Source: a beta proteobacterium KB13 (GTDB lineage: Bacteria; Pseudomonadota; Gammaproteobacteria; Burkholderiales; Methylophilaceae). From it: a DNA stretch of 64,000 nt. A program made the translations under genes and the position numbers. The notes under the pieces were generated by a model. The model worked only from the letters and a program-made list of their open reading frames with translations. It did not search any database and was not told the DNA's origin. Each line of letters begins with the position of its first letter. Position 1 is the first letter of the stretch. Positions 39,268 through 48,102 of this stretch are shown here, one piece after another. The stretch spans positions 1,107,400-1,171,399 of the forward strand of contig DS995299.1 in assembly GCA_000156155.1 (NCBI GenBank). The letters run 5' to 3'.

Positions 39268-40248
39268 ACTAATTAGTTTATTTACTGATGCTGGAGCCAT
39301 TGAGATCCCGTATCTGTAATGACCAACGTTATAAAATTTTTCCTTTATTTTTTTATCCTGAACAATGATGGGAATGTTATTTTTTGAGCCAGGCCTAAAT
39401 CCACACCAATGATTTATAACTTCTAGTTCACATAATTCCGGAATAATTTTCTCTGCATTATTCTTAAGCAACTTTAAATCTTGATCGGTTAAATTATCAT
39501 CAAAACCAACATTTTCTAATGTACTCCCTGCAATTAATGCACCATTTTTTCTTTGCAGAAGATAGAAACCATCTTTAAATAAAATATGGTCAAGCTGAAT
39601 ATGATTAGTATTCTTATATTCGATGAGCTGCCCTCTGACTGGGAAAATTTTATCTCGCATATCATTGTCCAAGTCCTGAGTCCAAGCACCCGAAGCTAAA
39701 ATAAACTTATCACCTGATATTTTTTTTCCATTAATATCAATAAAATTATCCTTCAAGTCAGTACTAATTAAATTATTTTCTAGAATCTCAATACCAAGGT
39801 AATCAAGATATTTTTTCAGACCTTGGATTAGTTTTTTTGGATTGATTTGATACACATCATCTATTGTAATTGCATTAAATGATCTAAATTTTCCTGTTGA
39901 AAATGATAATTCATTATCTTCCAACCATAGTTTAATATCTCGCAAATCATCAAGAATAACAGTCATTCCTGATCTTAAGTATTCAATATCGATATCAAAT
40001 TGTGAATTAAGTATTTCACTCAATTCTGAATAATACTTTTTTGATTTATTAATTAGGTCAAACACCTCAGTTGAATAATTATTTGGAAGAAGAGGATATA
40101 AAATACCTGCCCCAAATATAGATGATCCAGAACCTATAGTATTTTTTTCATAAATAGCAACATCATGACCTAATTTTCTCAATTCAATTGCCTGAATACA
40201 GCCAACGACACCACCACCAATAATATTAATTTTAAAATTAGTGGCCAT
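39259..40248 (-). CDS. thiO: FAD-dependent oxidoreductase, ThiO/glycine oxidase-like
   Basis: 329-residue DAO-family flavoprotein. The FAD motif is INIIGGGVVGCIQAIELRKLG; later marks are GAGILYPLLP, ILASGAWTQDL and the C-terminal WCGFRPGSKNNIPII. Such proteins in betaproteobacteria are usually ThiO, oxidising glycine to iminoglycine for thiazole synthesis. No thiG or thiS is adjacent, so another amine substrate cannot be excluded. ATG at 40248 is chosen over an upstream TTG at 40266. Confidence 0.78.
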   Translation of the reverse strand: MATNFKINIIGGGVVGCIQAIELRKLGHDVAIYEKNTIGSGSSIFGAGILYPLLPNNYSTEVFDLINKSKKYYSELSEILNSQFDIDIEYLRSGMTVILDDLRDIKLWLEDNELSFSTGKFRSFNAITIDDVYQINPKKLIQGLKKYLDYLGIEILENNLISTDLKDNFIDINGKKISGDKFILASGAWTQDLDNDMRDKIFPVRGQLIEYKNTNHIQLDHILFKDGFYLLQRKNGALIAGSTLENVGFDDNLTDQDLKLLKNNAEKIIPELCELEVINHWCGFRPGSKNNIPIIVQDKKIKEKFYNVGHYRYGISMAPASVNKLISLF

Positions 40249-42208
40249 TTTGAGCGAAAATTTCAAATAACTTGATTTCTTCTACATAACCAAGCAGCAC
40301 AATGACGTCACCTCGATCCAATGTGATGTCATCTCTTGGTTGAATATCTTCAAGCATATTTGGCCTTCTTAAATGATGTACCTGAACCCCATAAACTTCA
40401 AAAGGGATGTCTTTGAGCATCAAACCTTTTATGTGACTGTTTTTAGATATCTCTACAGAGTATAGTTGTTGTTGGCTGGTTAGGTCTTCTGAAAAATCTG
40501 TAGATCCTTTGAAGTAACCTTTAAAAATTTTATATTTTGATTCGCGAAACTCTCTAATTTTTTTAATAACTCGCCATAGTGGTACATCAAACATGACAAG
40601 GGCATGAGATGCCAGCATCAAACTCCCCTCAAGAACTTCAGGAACAACCTCATCCGCACCAGCCATCCTTATTTTATCAATAGATGTTTCATCTAATGTT
40701 CTAGCAATGATTGGAATATTCTTATTATGGTCTCTTACAGCTGTCAGTAATTTTTGAGACGCACGGTCATCAGAGTAAGTAACCATCAACCCCTTCGCTC
40801 TTTCAATACCAGCTGCTTTTAAAACATCATATCTGCTAGAATCCCCATATACAACGTTTTCACCGGCAATTGTCGCATCACTGACCCTGTTAGAATCAAT
40901 ATCAATTGCAATATATTTGATATTTTCTTCTTTAAGGAATCTAGCAATGTATTGACCACTTCTGCCGAAACCGCACAAAATTACGTGGTCATTAAATTTT
41001 TCGGCTATTTGTTCTAAATTGTCTATATTTTTTTGATCATTTTTAATGTAAGACTTTGATAAAAATCTGGCAATCTTGCCATTTATTTGGATAATAAATG
41101 GGGCTAAAAGCATCGACAGGATGCTAACAGATAAAATAATCTGCAATAAAATATCATTTAGCATATCCTGTTGTTTAGCAAGTGCAAGGATAACAAAACT
41201 AAATTCCCCGGCATGGGCAAGTATTACTCCAGCTCTAATACCCACACCAAGTTCATATTTAAAAATCCTTATCAAAAATGTAATTAATACAGATTTAAAT
41301 ACTATTAAAAAAATTAACAAGCCAATAATTGGAAATAAATATTGAATCAAGATTGTTAGGTTCAACATCATCCCAACCGTAATAAAAAATAGGCCAAGCA
41401 GAATATCTCTAAATGGAGCTATATCTGACTCAACCTGAAATCGATAATGACTTTCTGATATCAACATACCAGCCATGAACGCACCAAGAGCATAAGATAA
41501 ACCTGATAAATATGTTAAGTAGGAAAACGAAAGGGTTACAAGGAGAACATTTAAGACAAATAGTTCGCTTGATTTTTGCCGCGCAATTATACCAAACCAA
41601 TAATTCATGACCGGCTTTCCGACTTTAAAAATAATTGAAAATAACACGGCCGTCTTTACGATAACTAATGAAAATGCATTTAAAAAATTAGCATCAGGAT
41701 TTGAAAGTGATGGAATCAGAACAAGAACAAGAATAACAGCCAAATCTTGGAATAATAAGATCCCAATTGATAGTTTACCGTGTCTGGTATTAAGATCTAA
41801 TCGTTCCATTAATATTTTTGAAACAATAGCTGTAGAAGACATCGTGATGGCTGAGCCGATAATGAAACCCTCGGACAGTGATAATCCAAATAACGACCCG
41901 ATGATTATTGTAAACAACAATGTAATTACTACTTGAGAAAGCCCAATTCCAAAAAGGATTTTTCTCATCGAATTTAATGTGGGCAAACTAAATTCAAGTC
42001 CAATAGTGAACATCAGAAATACAATTCCAAACTCAACTAAATGATGGTTGGCTTCTGAATCGACAATCACTCCTGCCACACTTGGTCCCAAAATTAGACC
42101 AACAACAAAATAAGCAATCATGGGGGGCATTTTAAAATTTCTTAGAATTGCAACCAGGCAAACCGAGCAAGCCAACAGCAATATGATTAATTCAAGTGAT
42201 GAGACCAT
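40238..42208 (-). CDS. Monovalent cation:proton antiporter with TrkA-N domain, KefB-like
   Basis: 656-residue CPA2 protein. About twelve helices (Na_H_Exchanger) with VEFGIVFLMFTIGLEFS, SATAMSSTAIVSK-like segment ITMSSTAIVSKIL, and AHAGEFSFVIL. Then a Rossmann RCK domain VILCGFGRSGQYIARFL with an acidic IAIDIDSNRV site, and a TrkA-C domain at the end. Exports K+ or Na+ in exchange for protons. Which ion, and whether glutathione gates it, cannot be read from sequence. Overlaps thiO by 11 bases. Confidence 0.9.
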   Translation of the reverse strand: MVSSLELIILLLACSVCLVAILRNFKMPPMIAYFVVGLILGPSVAGVIVDSEANHHLVEFGIVFLMFTIGLEFSLPTLNSMRKILFGIGLSQVVITLLFTIIIGSLFGLSLSEGFIIGSAITMSSTAIVSKILMERLDLNTRHGKLSIGILLFQDLAVILVLVLIPSLSNPDANFLNAFSLVIVKTAVLFSIIFKVGKPVMNYWFGIIARQKSSELFVLNVLLVTLSFSYLTYLSGLSYALGAFMAGMLISESHYRFQVESDIAPFRDILLGLFFITVGMMLNLTILIQYLFPIIGLLIFLIVFKSVLITFLIRIFKYELGVGIRAGVILAHAGEFSFVILALAKQQDMLNDILLQIILSVSILSMLLAPFIIQINGKIARFLSKSYIKNDQKNIDNLEQIAEKFNDHVILCGFGRSGQYIARFLKEENIKYIAIDIDSNRVSDATIAGENVVYGDSSRYDVLKAAGIERAKGLMVTYSDDRASQKLLTAVRDHNKNIPIIARTLDETSIDKIRMAGADEVVPEVLEGSLMLASHALVMFDVPLWRVIKKIREFRESKYKIFKGYFKGSTDFSEDLTSQQQLYSVEISKNSHIKGLMLKDIPFEVYGVQVHHLRRPNMLEDIQPRDDITLDRGDVIVLLGYVEEIKLFEIFAQNGH

Positions 42209-42237
42209 AATTTAATTATTTTTTAGATTTAATTAAC

Positions 42238-42243
42238 TATAAT
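42238..42243 (+). promoter_or_regulatory. Candidate -10 element for a leaderless kdsD transcript
   Basis: A perfect TATAAT lies 7 bases before the ATG at 42251. It overlaps an earlier in-frame ATG at 42242, which it would place upstream of the transcript. No ribosome site is seen for either start. No clear -35 is present. Confidence 0.35.
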
Positions 42244-42250
42244 GTTATTT

Positions 42251-43222
42251 ATGAATGATATCAAAAAAACAATAATAGGTTCTGCCAAAAAAGTCCTTGA
42301 TATTGAATCTATAGAAATCAATAATGCTCAAAAATTTATTGATGACAATTTTGCCGACATAATTATTAAGCTTAGTGAATGTAAAGGGCGAATCATCTTA
42401 AGCGGAATGGGTAAGTCTGGTCATATTGCAGGCAAAATTGCCTCAACTTTATCCAGCACTGGATCACCTGCTTTTTTTATGCACCCTGGTGAAGCTAGTC
42501 ATGGCGATCTCGGGATGATAACTCATGATGATATTGTTATCTTTCTGTCAAACTCTGGAGAAAGCGATGAAATCTATAACCTAATTCCAAGTATAAAAAG
42601 AATTGGGGCGTCTATAGTTGCTATCACTAGCAACGAAAAATCTGAGATTGCCAAATATGCTGATCACCATATTTCTTCAAAGGTATCGACCGAGGCATGC
42701 CCCTTAGGTTTAGCTCCTACCGCAAGTTCAGCGCTAATGTTAGCCATTGGAGATGCAATTGCTGTTTCCCTATTCCAATTAAAAGGTTTCACAACCGAAG
42801 ATTTTTTAAAATCTCACCCTGGTGGTGCTTTAGGAAAAAATAAATTTATAAAAATTAAAGAGGTGATGAGAAGTATTAATGAAGTTCCATTAGTAAGCCC
42901 TGATGATAGCTTGAAACAAACTATTAAATTAATCACAGAAAAAAAAGTAGGTTATGCCGTTGTGGCTAATAAATTAAAATATTTAGGTATCTTTACTGAC
43001 GGAGATCTGAGAAGATCAATTTTGAAAGAGGCATCTATTTCAGATGAAATTTCAAAGTGGATGAGTACGAATCCTTTTTTTATTAATGAACATAATTTAG
43101 CAACATCCGCAGCAGAATTAATGGAAAAAAATAAAATATCTAGTTTAGTAGTCGTTGATAACAAAGATGATCTTGTAGGTGTAATTAATTTCCAAGATTT
43201 ATTGATAAATAAAGTCATTTAA
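42251..43222 (+). CDS. kdsD: D-arabinose 5-phosphate isomerase
   Basis: 323-residue enzyme that turns ribulose 5-phosphate into arabinose 5-phosphate for Kdo and LPS. N-terminal SIS domain: LSGMGKSGHIAGKIASTLSS, FLSNSGESDEI, CPLGLAPTASS and HPGGALG. Two C-terminal CBS domains follow (about residues 205-323), with YLGIFTDGDLRR. It heads the plus-strand LPS block (lptC, lptA, lptB). The start could be 42242 instead; the -10-like box favours 42251. Confidence 0.94.
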   Translation: MNDIKKTIIGSAKKVLDIESIEINNAQKFIDDNFADIIIKLSECKGRIILSGMGKSGHIAGKIASTLSSTGSPAFFMHPGEASHGDLGMITHDDIVIFLSNSGESDEIYNLIPSIKRIGASIVAITSNEKSEIAKYADHHISSKVSTEACPLGLAPTASSALMLAIGDAIAVSLFQLKGFTTEDFLKSHPGGALGKNKFIKIKEVMRSINEVPLVSPDDSLKQTIKLITEKKVGYAVVANKLKYLGIFTDGDLRRSILKEASISDEISKWMSTNPFFINEHNLATSAAELMEKNKISSLVVVDNKDDLVGVINFQDLLINKVI

Positions 43223-43225
43223 TTA

Positions 43226-43792
43226 ATGAGTAAATATTCAATTTTTTTTTCAATGATTTTTCTTGTAATAATTTCAATTATTTCATTCTGGCTAAATAAT
43301 GAAGTAAAAAAAGAACTGAATATTGAAGAAAAAAAATTAACTAATAATCCAGATTATTTTTTAAAAAATTTTATTTCCAAACAAACAGATGATCTTGGAA
43401 ACTTAAATTTTTCTCTTGAAGCTAAACAGATGAATTATTTTTCTTACAGTGATGAATCTATTTTAAAGAAACCAGTATTTAAAAAATTTGAAGAAAAGAA
43501 AAAAGTTTTAGATTTGATAAGTAACAAAGGCGTCATTTATGAAAATGGTGAAAAAATAAAAATGCTTGATGATGCACAGATGATCAGGCATGAAACTAAA
43601 TCAAAAAAAGTAATGAAATTATTATCTAATGAAATCACAATCGTGCCTGATAAAGAAATTTTATCCTCTGATCAAAAAATTAAAATTATTCAGGAGCCAA
43701 ATATAGAAATTGACGGAGTAGGTTTTAACTATAATAAAAAAACAGGAATCATAAAAATATATGATTCTGTGAGAGTTCATTATGACAAATAA
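43226..43792 (+). CDS. lptC: LPS export protein LptC
   Basis: 188-residue bitopic inner-membrane protein with one N-terminal helix (about residues 4-23) and a periplasmic beta-jellyroll. Sequence conservation in LptC is low; the call rests on topology, size, the ISNKGVIYENGEKIKMLDDAQMI strand pattern and on lying between kdsD and lptA. It accepts LPS from LptB2FG and passes it to LptA. It overlaps lptA by 11 bases. Confidence 0.87.
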   Translation: MSKYSIFFSMIFLVIISIISFWLNNEVKKELNIEEKKLTNNPDYFLKNFISKQTDDLGNLNFSLEAKQMNYFSYSDESILKKPVFKKFEEKKKVLDLISNKGVIYENGEKIKMLDDAQMIRHETKSKKVMKLLSNEITIVPDKEILSSDQKIKIIQEPNIEIDGVGFNYNKKTGIIKIYDSVRVHYDK

Positions 43793-44291
43793 ATTTATTT
43801 ACCTAATATTATTTATATCTTTCTTCTCTTTTGCTGAAAAAGCTGACAAAGATCAGCCAATTATTATTGATTCAGATGAATTGTTAATTGATGACTCAAA
43901 AAATATTAGCACCTATTCTGGAGACGTCATTTTGCAGCAAGGGACATTAATTATTCGTGGTGATAAATTGATTATCAGAGAAGACAAACAAGGTTTTCAA
44001 CACTCCACCTCAGAAGGAAAACCCACAACCTTCAAACAAAAAATGGAGGGGAGTGATGATTATATAGAAGGACAAGCTTTAAGGATCGAGTATGATGGCA
44101 ATATGGATAAGATACATTTGTATAGCAAGGCACGTGTAAAAAAAGGAAATGATTTAGTCATCGGTGACTACATAATGTACGATGCAAGCTCTGAGTTTGC
44201 GCAGGCAATGTCAGGAAATACTAAAACAAAAGATGGAGAAGAATTAAAAAAGGGAAGAACACGAGCTATTATTCGTCCTGATAAGAAATAA
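43782..44291 (+). CDS. lptA: Periplasmic LPS-binding protein LptA
   Basis: 169-residue OstA-like protein. A signal peptide ends near SFAEKA. The repeated jellyroll strands include [32 protein letters not shown] and [12 protein letters not shown]. It bridges the periplasm between LptC and LptDE. The C-terminus is basic ([12 protein letters not shown]). One base separates its stop from the lptB start. Confidence 0.93.
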   Translation: MTNKFIYLILFISFFSFAEKADKDQPIIIDSDELLIDDSKNISTYSGDVILQQGTLIIRGDKLIIREDKQGFQHSTSEGKPTTFKQKMEGSDDYIEGQALRIEYDGNMDKIHLYSKARVKKGNDLVIGDYIMYDASSEFAQAMSGNTKTKDGEELKKGRTRAIIRPDKK

Positions 44292-44292
44292 A

Positions 44293-45015
44293 ATGACGAC
44301 TTTAAGAATACAAAACATAAAGAAAAGTTATAAGAATAAGAATGTAGTTAAGGATATTTCTCTAGAAATATCAAGCGGAGAAATCATTGGTTTATTAGGT
44401 CCTAATGGTGCAGGAAAGACCACATCCTTCTATATGATTGTGGGTTTAATTCAACCTGAACATGGATCAATATTGGTTGATAATACTGATATTACAAAAA
44501 AACCCATTCATGTTCGCTCACAACTAGGTCTTGCCTACCTTCCTCAAGAACCATCCATTTTCAGAAAAATGAATGTTGAAGAAAATATCATCTCCATTTT
44601 GGAGTTAAGAAAATTAAATAAAGATGATATTAAAACAAAGCTTAATCTTCTTCTCAATGAACTTGGCATAGAGCATATCAGAAAAAATTCTGCTATTTCC
44701 CTGTCAGGTGGAGAGAGAAGAAGAGTTGAAATTGCTAGGTGTCTTGCGACGAATCCAAAATTCATTCTGCTTGATGAACCATTTGCTGGAATTGATCCAA
44801 TTGCAGTCTTAGACATACAAAAAATCATTAAATTTTTATCCTCCCGAGGCATTGGTATTCTTATTACTGATCACAGTGTCCGCGAAACACTGGGCATTTG
44901 TAATAGAGCTTACATTGTCAATCAGGGTAAAATTTTTACTTCCGGCACACCCAATGAAATTGTAGAAAATGAAAATGTAAAAAATATTTATTTAGGCCAA
45001 GATTTTTCTCTTTAA
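44293..45015 (+). CDS. lptB: LPS export ATPase LptB
   Basis: 240-residue ABC ATPase of the LptB2FG complex. Walker [15 protein letters not shown]-loop [12 protein letters not shown], signature [13 protein letters not shown], Walker [14 protein letters not shown] and the switch [11 protein letters not shown] are intact. PQEPSIFR and the D-loop region are LptB signatures. Its permeases LptF and LptG are 20 kb away at 22647-24817. Confidence 0.97.
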   Translation: MTTLRIQNIKKSYKNKNVVKDISLEISSGEIIGLLGPNGAGKTTSFYMIVGLIQPEHGSILVDNTDITKKPIHVRSQLGLAYLPQEPSIFRKMNVEENIISILELRKLNKDDIKTKLNLLLNELGIEHIRKNSAISLSGGERRRVEIARCLATNPKFILLDEPFAGIDPIAVLDIQKIIKFLSSRGIGILITDHSVRETLGICNRAYIVNQGKIFTSGTPNEIVENENVKNIYLGQDFSL

Positions 45016-45020
45016 ATACT

Positions 45021-46289
45021 ATGGCATTAAGCGCTCATTTAGCCCTCAAAAATTCACTTAAATTATCACCCAATATTGAACAATCCGTTAATTTACTGAA
45101 ATCTAATGAAATTGAAATTGAGTTATTAATTAATGACTTTTTATCTAAGAACCCTTACTTGCAGCTAGATGATTCAGAAAAAATTAATCTTAATTATTCC
45201 GCTAATGTTATTGAAAATAATGAAGAAAATATTTCAGAAGATAATATTTATGGGCTCAGCCTTAAGGATTATTTATTAAATAATTTATTCGATTTAGGGC
45301 TTGATTATGAAGATGAATTATTAGCACGACTAATTATTGATTATATTGATGACAATGGTTATTTGAAAGAAGGCTATGATTTTTTCATTACAGAATTAGC
45401 TCTTGATTCTGACACAGCTAACAAAAAAATTAAGAATCTTATTTTAAAATTAAATACTATTTCATCTCCAGGTATTGGTGCCAGAAATTTACAAGAATGT
45501 TTGGATTTTCAACTTGATCAATTTATTCAAAATCAAATTGTATTAGACTCAAAAAAAATTATTGAAAATCACTTGGTAGACTTAGCAAATAAGAATTTCA
45601 AAAAAATTGCGACAAATCTTAACCTTCAAACTGATCACATTATTAAATGCAATGAGTTTATTGTTACCCTTAATCCAAAACCTGGGCTCGCTTATCTCTC
45701 ATCAGATACATCTCAATTTATCACCCCGGATATAATTGTAAAAAATAATGGAGATAAATTTAATGTTTCACTAAAAAATAATTATGACTCTCTTAAATTA
45801 TTTAATTTAAAAAAAGATGAGATTAATGATAAGGATGCATACAATCAAGCAAAGTGGTTCATTAAGAATTTAAATTATAGAAAAATTAACATTATTCGGG
45901 TTGTCAATGCTATCTTCTCTCATCATAAAGAATTTTTAAATGAAAATATTTTAAAGTCTCCTTTAAATATTAAAACCATTGCGAATCAACTGGAGATTCA
46001 TGAATCAACGGTTAGTAGAATTGTAAATAATAAATTCATTGAAACACCCCATGGTATTTTTGAACTTAAATATTTTTTCATAAATGAAGTAAATAATACT
46101 TCGAATAAAACCATATTAGATAAAATTAAAGCTATTATTAGAGATGAGAATAAAGTTAAACCATTGTCTGATTCTGAAATTCTCTTAACACTTGGCCAAG
46201 AAAATATTACAATCAGTAGGAGAACGGTTGCCAAATATCGTGAACAACTGGGGATACTATCTGCGTCAAAAAGAAAGAAAGGTGCTTAA
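45021..46289 (+). CDS. rpoN: RNA polymerase sigma-54 factor
   Basis: 422-residue sigma-54. Region I LALKNSLKLSPNIEQSVNLLK, core-binding region with SSPGIGARNLQECLDFQL, the HTH-like region NQLEIHESTVSRIVNNKFI, and the C-terminal RpoN box SRRTVAKYRE. It is shorter than the E. coli protein (477), mostly in the acidic linker. lptB-rpoN-hpf order is conserved. The one enhancer-protein-like gene in the window, ntrX, has no working ATPase, so any sigma-54 activator must lie elsewhere. Confidence 0.95.
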   Translation: MALSAHLALKNSLKLSPNIEQSVNLLKSNEIEIELLINDFLSKNPYLQLDDSEKINLNYSANVIENNEENISEDNIYGLSLKDYLLNNLFDLGLDYEDELLARLIIDYIDDNGYLKEGYDFFITELALDSDTANKKIKNLILKLNTISSPGIGARNLQECLDFQLDQFIQNQIVLDSKKIIENHLVDLANKNFKKIATNLNLQTDHIIKCNEFIVTLNPKPGLAYLSSDTSQFITPDIIVKNNGDKFNVSLKNNYDSLKLFNLKKDEINDKDAYNQAKWFIKNLNYRKINIIRVVNAIFSHHKEFLNENILKSPLNIKTIANQLEIHESTVSRIVNNKFIETPHGIFELKYFFINEVNNTSNKTILDKIKAIIRDENKVKPLSDSEILLTLGQENITISRRTVAKYREQLGILSASKRKKGA

Positions 46290-46293
46290 ATAA

Positions 46294-46617
46294 ATGGATA
46301 TTACAATCACAGGCCAAAACATTGAAATTACTGAAGCTCTTGAATCACTTATTCATGAAAAATTTAATAAAATAACTCGACATTTTGAAAATATTACCGA
46401 TGTTAAGTTTATTTTAAAAACAGAAAATCATAATCACATTGCTGAATGTAAATTACATCTAATGCATAGCGAAATCTTCAGCGATGCATCTGGATCAGAC
46501 ATGTACAAAGTTATTGATGATTTGATTCACAAAATAGATAGGCAAGTTATTAAAATTAAAGAAAAAACAAAAGATCACCACCAGTCTGAGGGGGTTGTAA
46601 GAAAACACAACCAATAA
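46294..46617 (+). CDS. hpf: Ribosome hibernation promoting factor, short form
   Basis: 107-residue HPF/RaiA-family protein that binds the 30S subunit and promotes ribosome dimers in slow growth. N-terminus MDITITGQNIEITEALES, central NHNHIAECKLHL, and ASGSDMYKVIDDLIHKIDRQV are typical. It has only the N-terminal domain, so it is the short form that normally works with RMF. It sits between rpoN and rapZ as in most proteobacteria, but without ptsN and hprK next to it. Confidence 0.93.
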   Translation: MDITITGQNIEITEALESLIHEKFNKITRHFENITDVKFILKTENHNHIAECKLHLMHSEIFSDASGSDMYKVIDDLIHKIDRQVIKIKEKTKDHHQSEGVVRKHNQ

Positions 46618-46620
46618 ATT

Positions 46621-47463
46621 TTGAATTTATTTATCATTACAGGATTGTCTGGTGCAGGTAAAACGAATGCACTAAGGACATTTGAAGATAATAACTACTA
46701 TTGTATTGATAATCTGCCTGCCAAACTTTTACCCAATGCAATTCAAGATCTAGAAAATAACCAAATCAAATCAGTTGCAATAAGTATTGATAGTCGATCT
46801 CTCAATATTGAAATGCTTCCAGAAATATTAGAAGAATTAAAACTTTTAAAAATTTCATTTAAGTTAATTTTTTTAACAGCAAGTATTGAACAAATTATCA
46901 AACGATTTAATGAATCCAGAAGAAAGCATCCATTAAGTAAAAATAAGACAAGCTTACGAGAAGCCATAGTTAAAGATCAAGAAATTTTAAGTATGATAGA
47001 GGACGATTATATTCAAATTGATACCAGCAATCTAAACTTAACGTCACTTAATATAAAAATAAATGATCTTATTGATTCAAAATTAAGTTTTCATATTCAC
47101 ATATCATCTTTCGCTTATAAAAAAGCGATTCCATTAGATATTGATTTTATTTTTGATGTAAGAGAATTACCAAACCCATTCTATAAAGATGATCTTAAAA
47201 AGTTGACCGGATTAGACAAGCCTTTAAAAAAATACTTACTAGAATTCGAAGAAACCAAAGAAATCATTCATGATATATCATCTTTTTTAAGACCACGAAT
47301 AAAAAAATATGTACTCCAAGGAAGAAAATATCTTGCAATTGGATTTGGATGCACTGGAGGAAGACATAGGTCAGTCTTTATAACAGAGGAAATTGCAAAT
47401 GTTATTAAAAATAATAATAATGATCTGCATGTATCCACTTTTCATCGAGAATTAGATGTTTAG
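46621..47463 (+). CDS. rapZ: RNase adapter protein RapZ
   Basis: 280-residue P-loop protein. Walker A GLSGAGKTNALRTFED and the C-terminal signature IGFGCTGGRHRSVFITEEI are present, along with VRELPNPFY. In E. coli RapZ directs RNase E to the GlmZ small RNA to control glucosamine-6-phosphate synthase. Whether that holds here is unknown. Translation seems to start at TTG (46621), 3 bases after the hpf stop. Gene order with PTS genes is kept. Confidence 0.94.
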   Translation: MNLFIITGLSGAGKTNALRTFEDNNYYCIDNLPAKLLPNAIQDLENNQIKSVAISIDSRSLNIEMLPEILEELKLLKISFKLIFLTASIEQIIKRFNESRRKHPLSKNKTSLREAIVKDQEILSMIEDDYIQIDTSNLNLTSLNIKINDLIDSKLSFHIHISSFAYKKAIPLDIDFIFDVRELPNPFYKDDLKKLTGLDKPLKKYLLEFEETKEIIHDISSFLRPRIKKYVLQGRKYLAIGFGCTGGRHRSVFITEEIANVIKNNNNDLHVSTFHRELDV

Positions 47464-47836
47464 ATTTTTATTAATTACTCATGGCAATCTTGGTCAATCA
47501 CTTGTTGAGTGTGTTGAGAATAATTTACAAAAAAAATGTTGCGATATAATTGATATTATTTCTTTAAATTCTTCAGATATTGATTTAACTAGAAAAGAGC
47601 TTGATATATACGTTAATAAAAATAAAGATTGCGAGATAATAATTCTTACAGATCTATATGGGGCCTCTTCTAGCAATATTGTCAAAAAACATACATCACA
47701 AGAAAATATTTATGCCATATCAGGATTGAATTTGCCAATGTTAATGAAAGCCGTTACATTAAAAACAAATGACATACAAATCATGGTGGATGAAATTATT
47801 AAATGTGGAAACAAATCCATCATTAATTTTTTATGA
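47456..47836 (+). CDS. PTS mannose-type EIIA domain protein
   Basis: 126-residue single-domain EIIA of the mannose/fructose class. The active-site histidine is in LLITHGNLGQSLVE (residue 9), and the supporting aspartate in ILTDLYGASSSN. No EIIB, EIIC or EIID is encoded in the window, so with HPr and EI it forms a permease-less, presumably regulatory, PTS branch. It overlaps rapZ by 8 bases and HPr by 4. Confidence 0.9.
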   Translation: MFRFLLITHGNLGQSLVECVENNLQKKCCDIIDIISLNSSDIDLTRKELDIYVNKNKDCEIIILTDLYGASSSNIVKKHTSQENIYAISGLNLPMLMKAVTLKTNDIQIMVDEIIKCGNKSIINFL

Positions 47837-48102
47837 TTAAAAAAAATCTTACTATCAAGAATGAACTAGGCCTTCACGCAAGAGCTTCAAATAAATTATC
47901 TACTGAAGCTGCTAAGTTTAAATCAAAGATTGAAATTATCTTTAATGATCAAATTATTGATTGTAAAAATATGATGGACATTCTTCTCCTATCAATTGGA
48001 ATTCATGATTCTTTTACCATCAGAATAAGTGGTGTCGATGAGAAAAAAGCATTAGAGTCTATAGAAAAGTTAATTAATAATTTATTTGGTGAGGGGAAAT
48101 AA
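47833..48102 (+). CDS. ptsH: Phosphocarrier protein HPr with Asn46
   Basis: 89-residue HPr. The histidine that takes phosphate from enzyme I is intact at His15 in NELGLHARASNKL. The second control site is not: position 46, almost always serine, is asparagine (IIDCKNMMDILLL). Ser46 is the target of HPr kinase, whose gene hprK usually precedes rapZ in betaproteobacteria and is absent here. So only the His15 relay is expected to work. It sits directly before ptsI. Confidence 0.94.
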   Translation: MIKKNLTIKNELGLHARASNKLSTEAAKFKSKIEIIFNDQIIDCKNMMDILLLSIGIHDSFTIRISGVDEKKALESIEKLINNLFGEGK

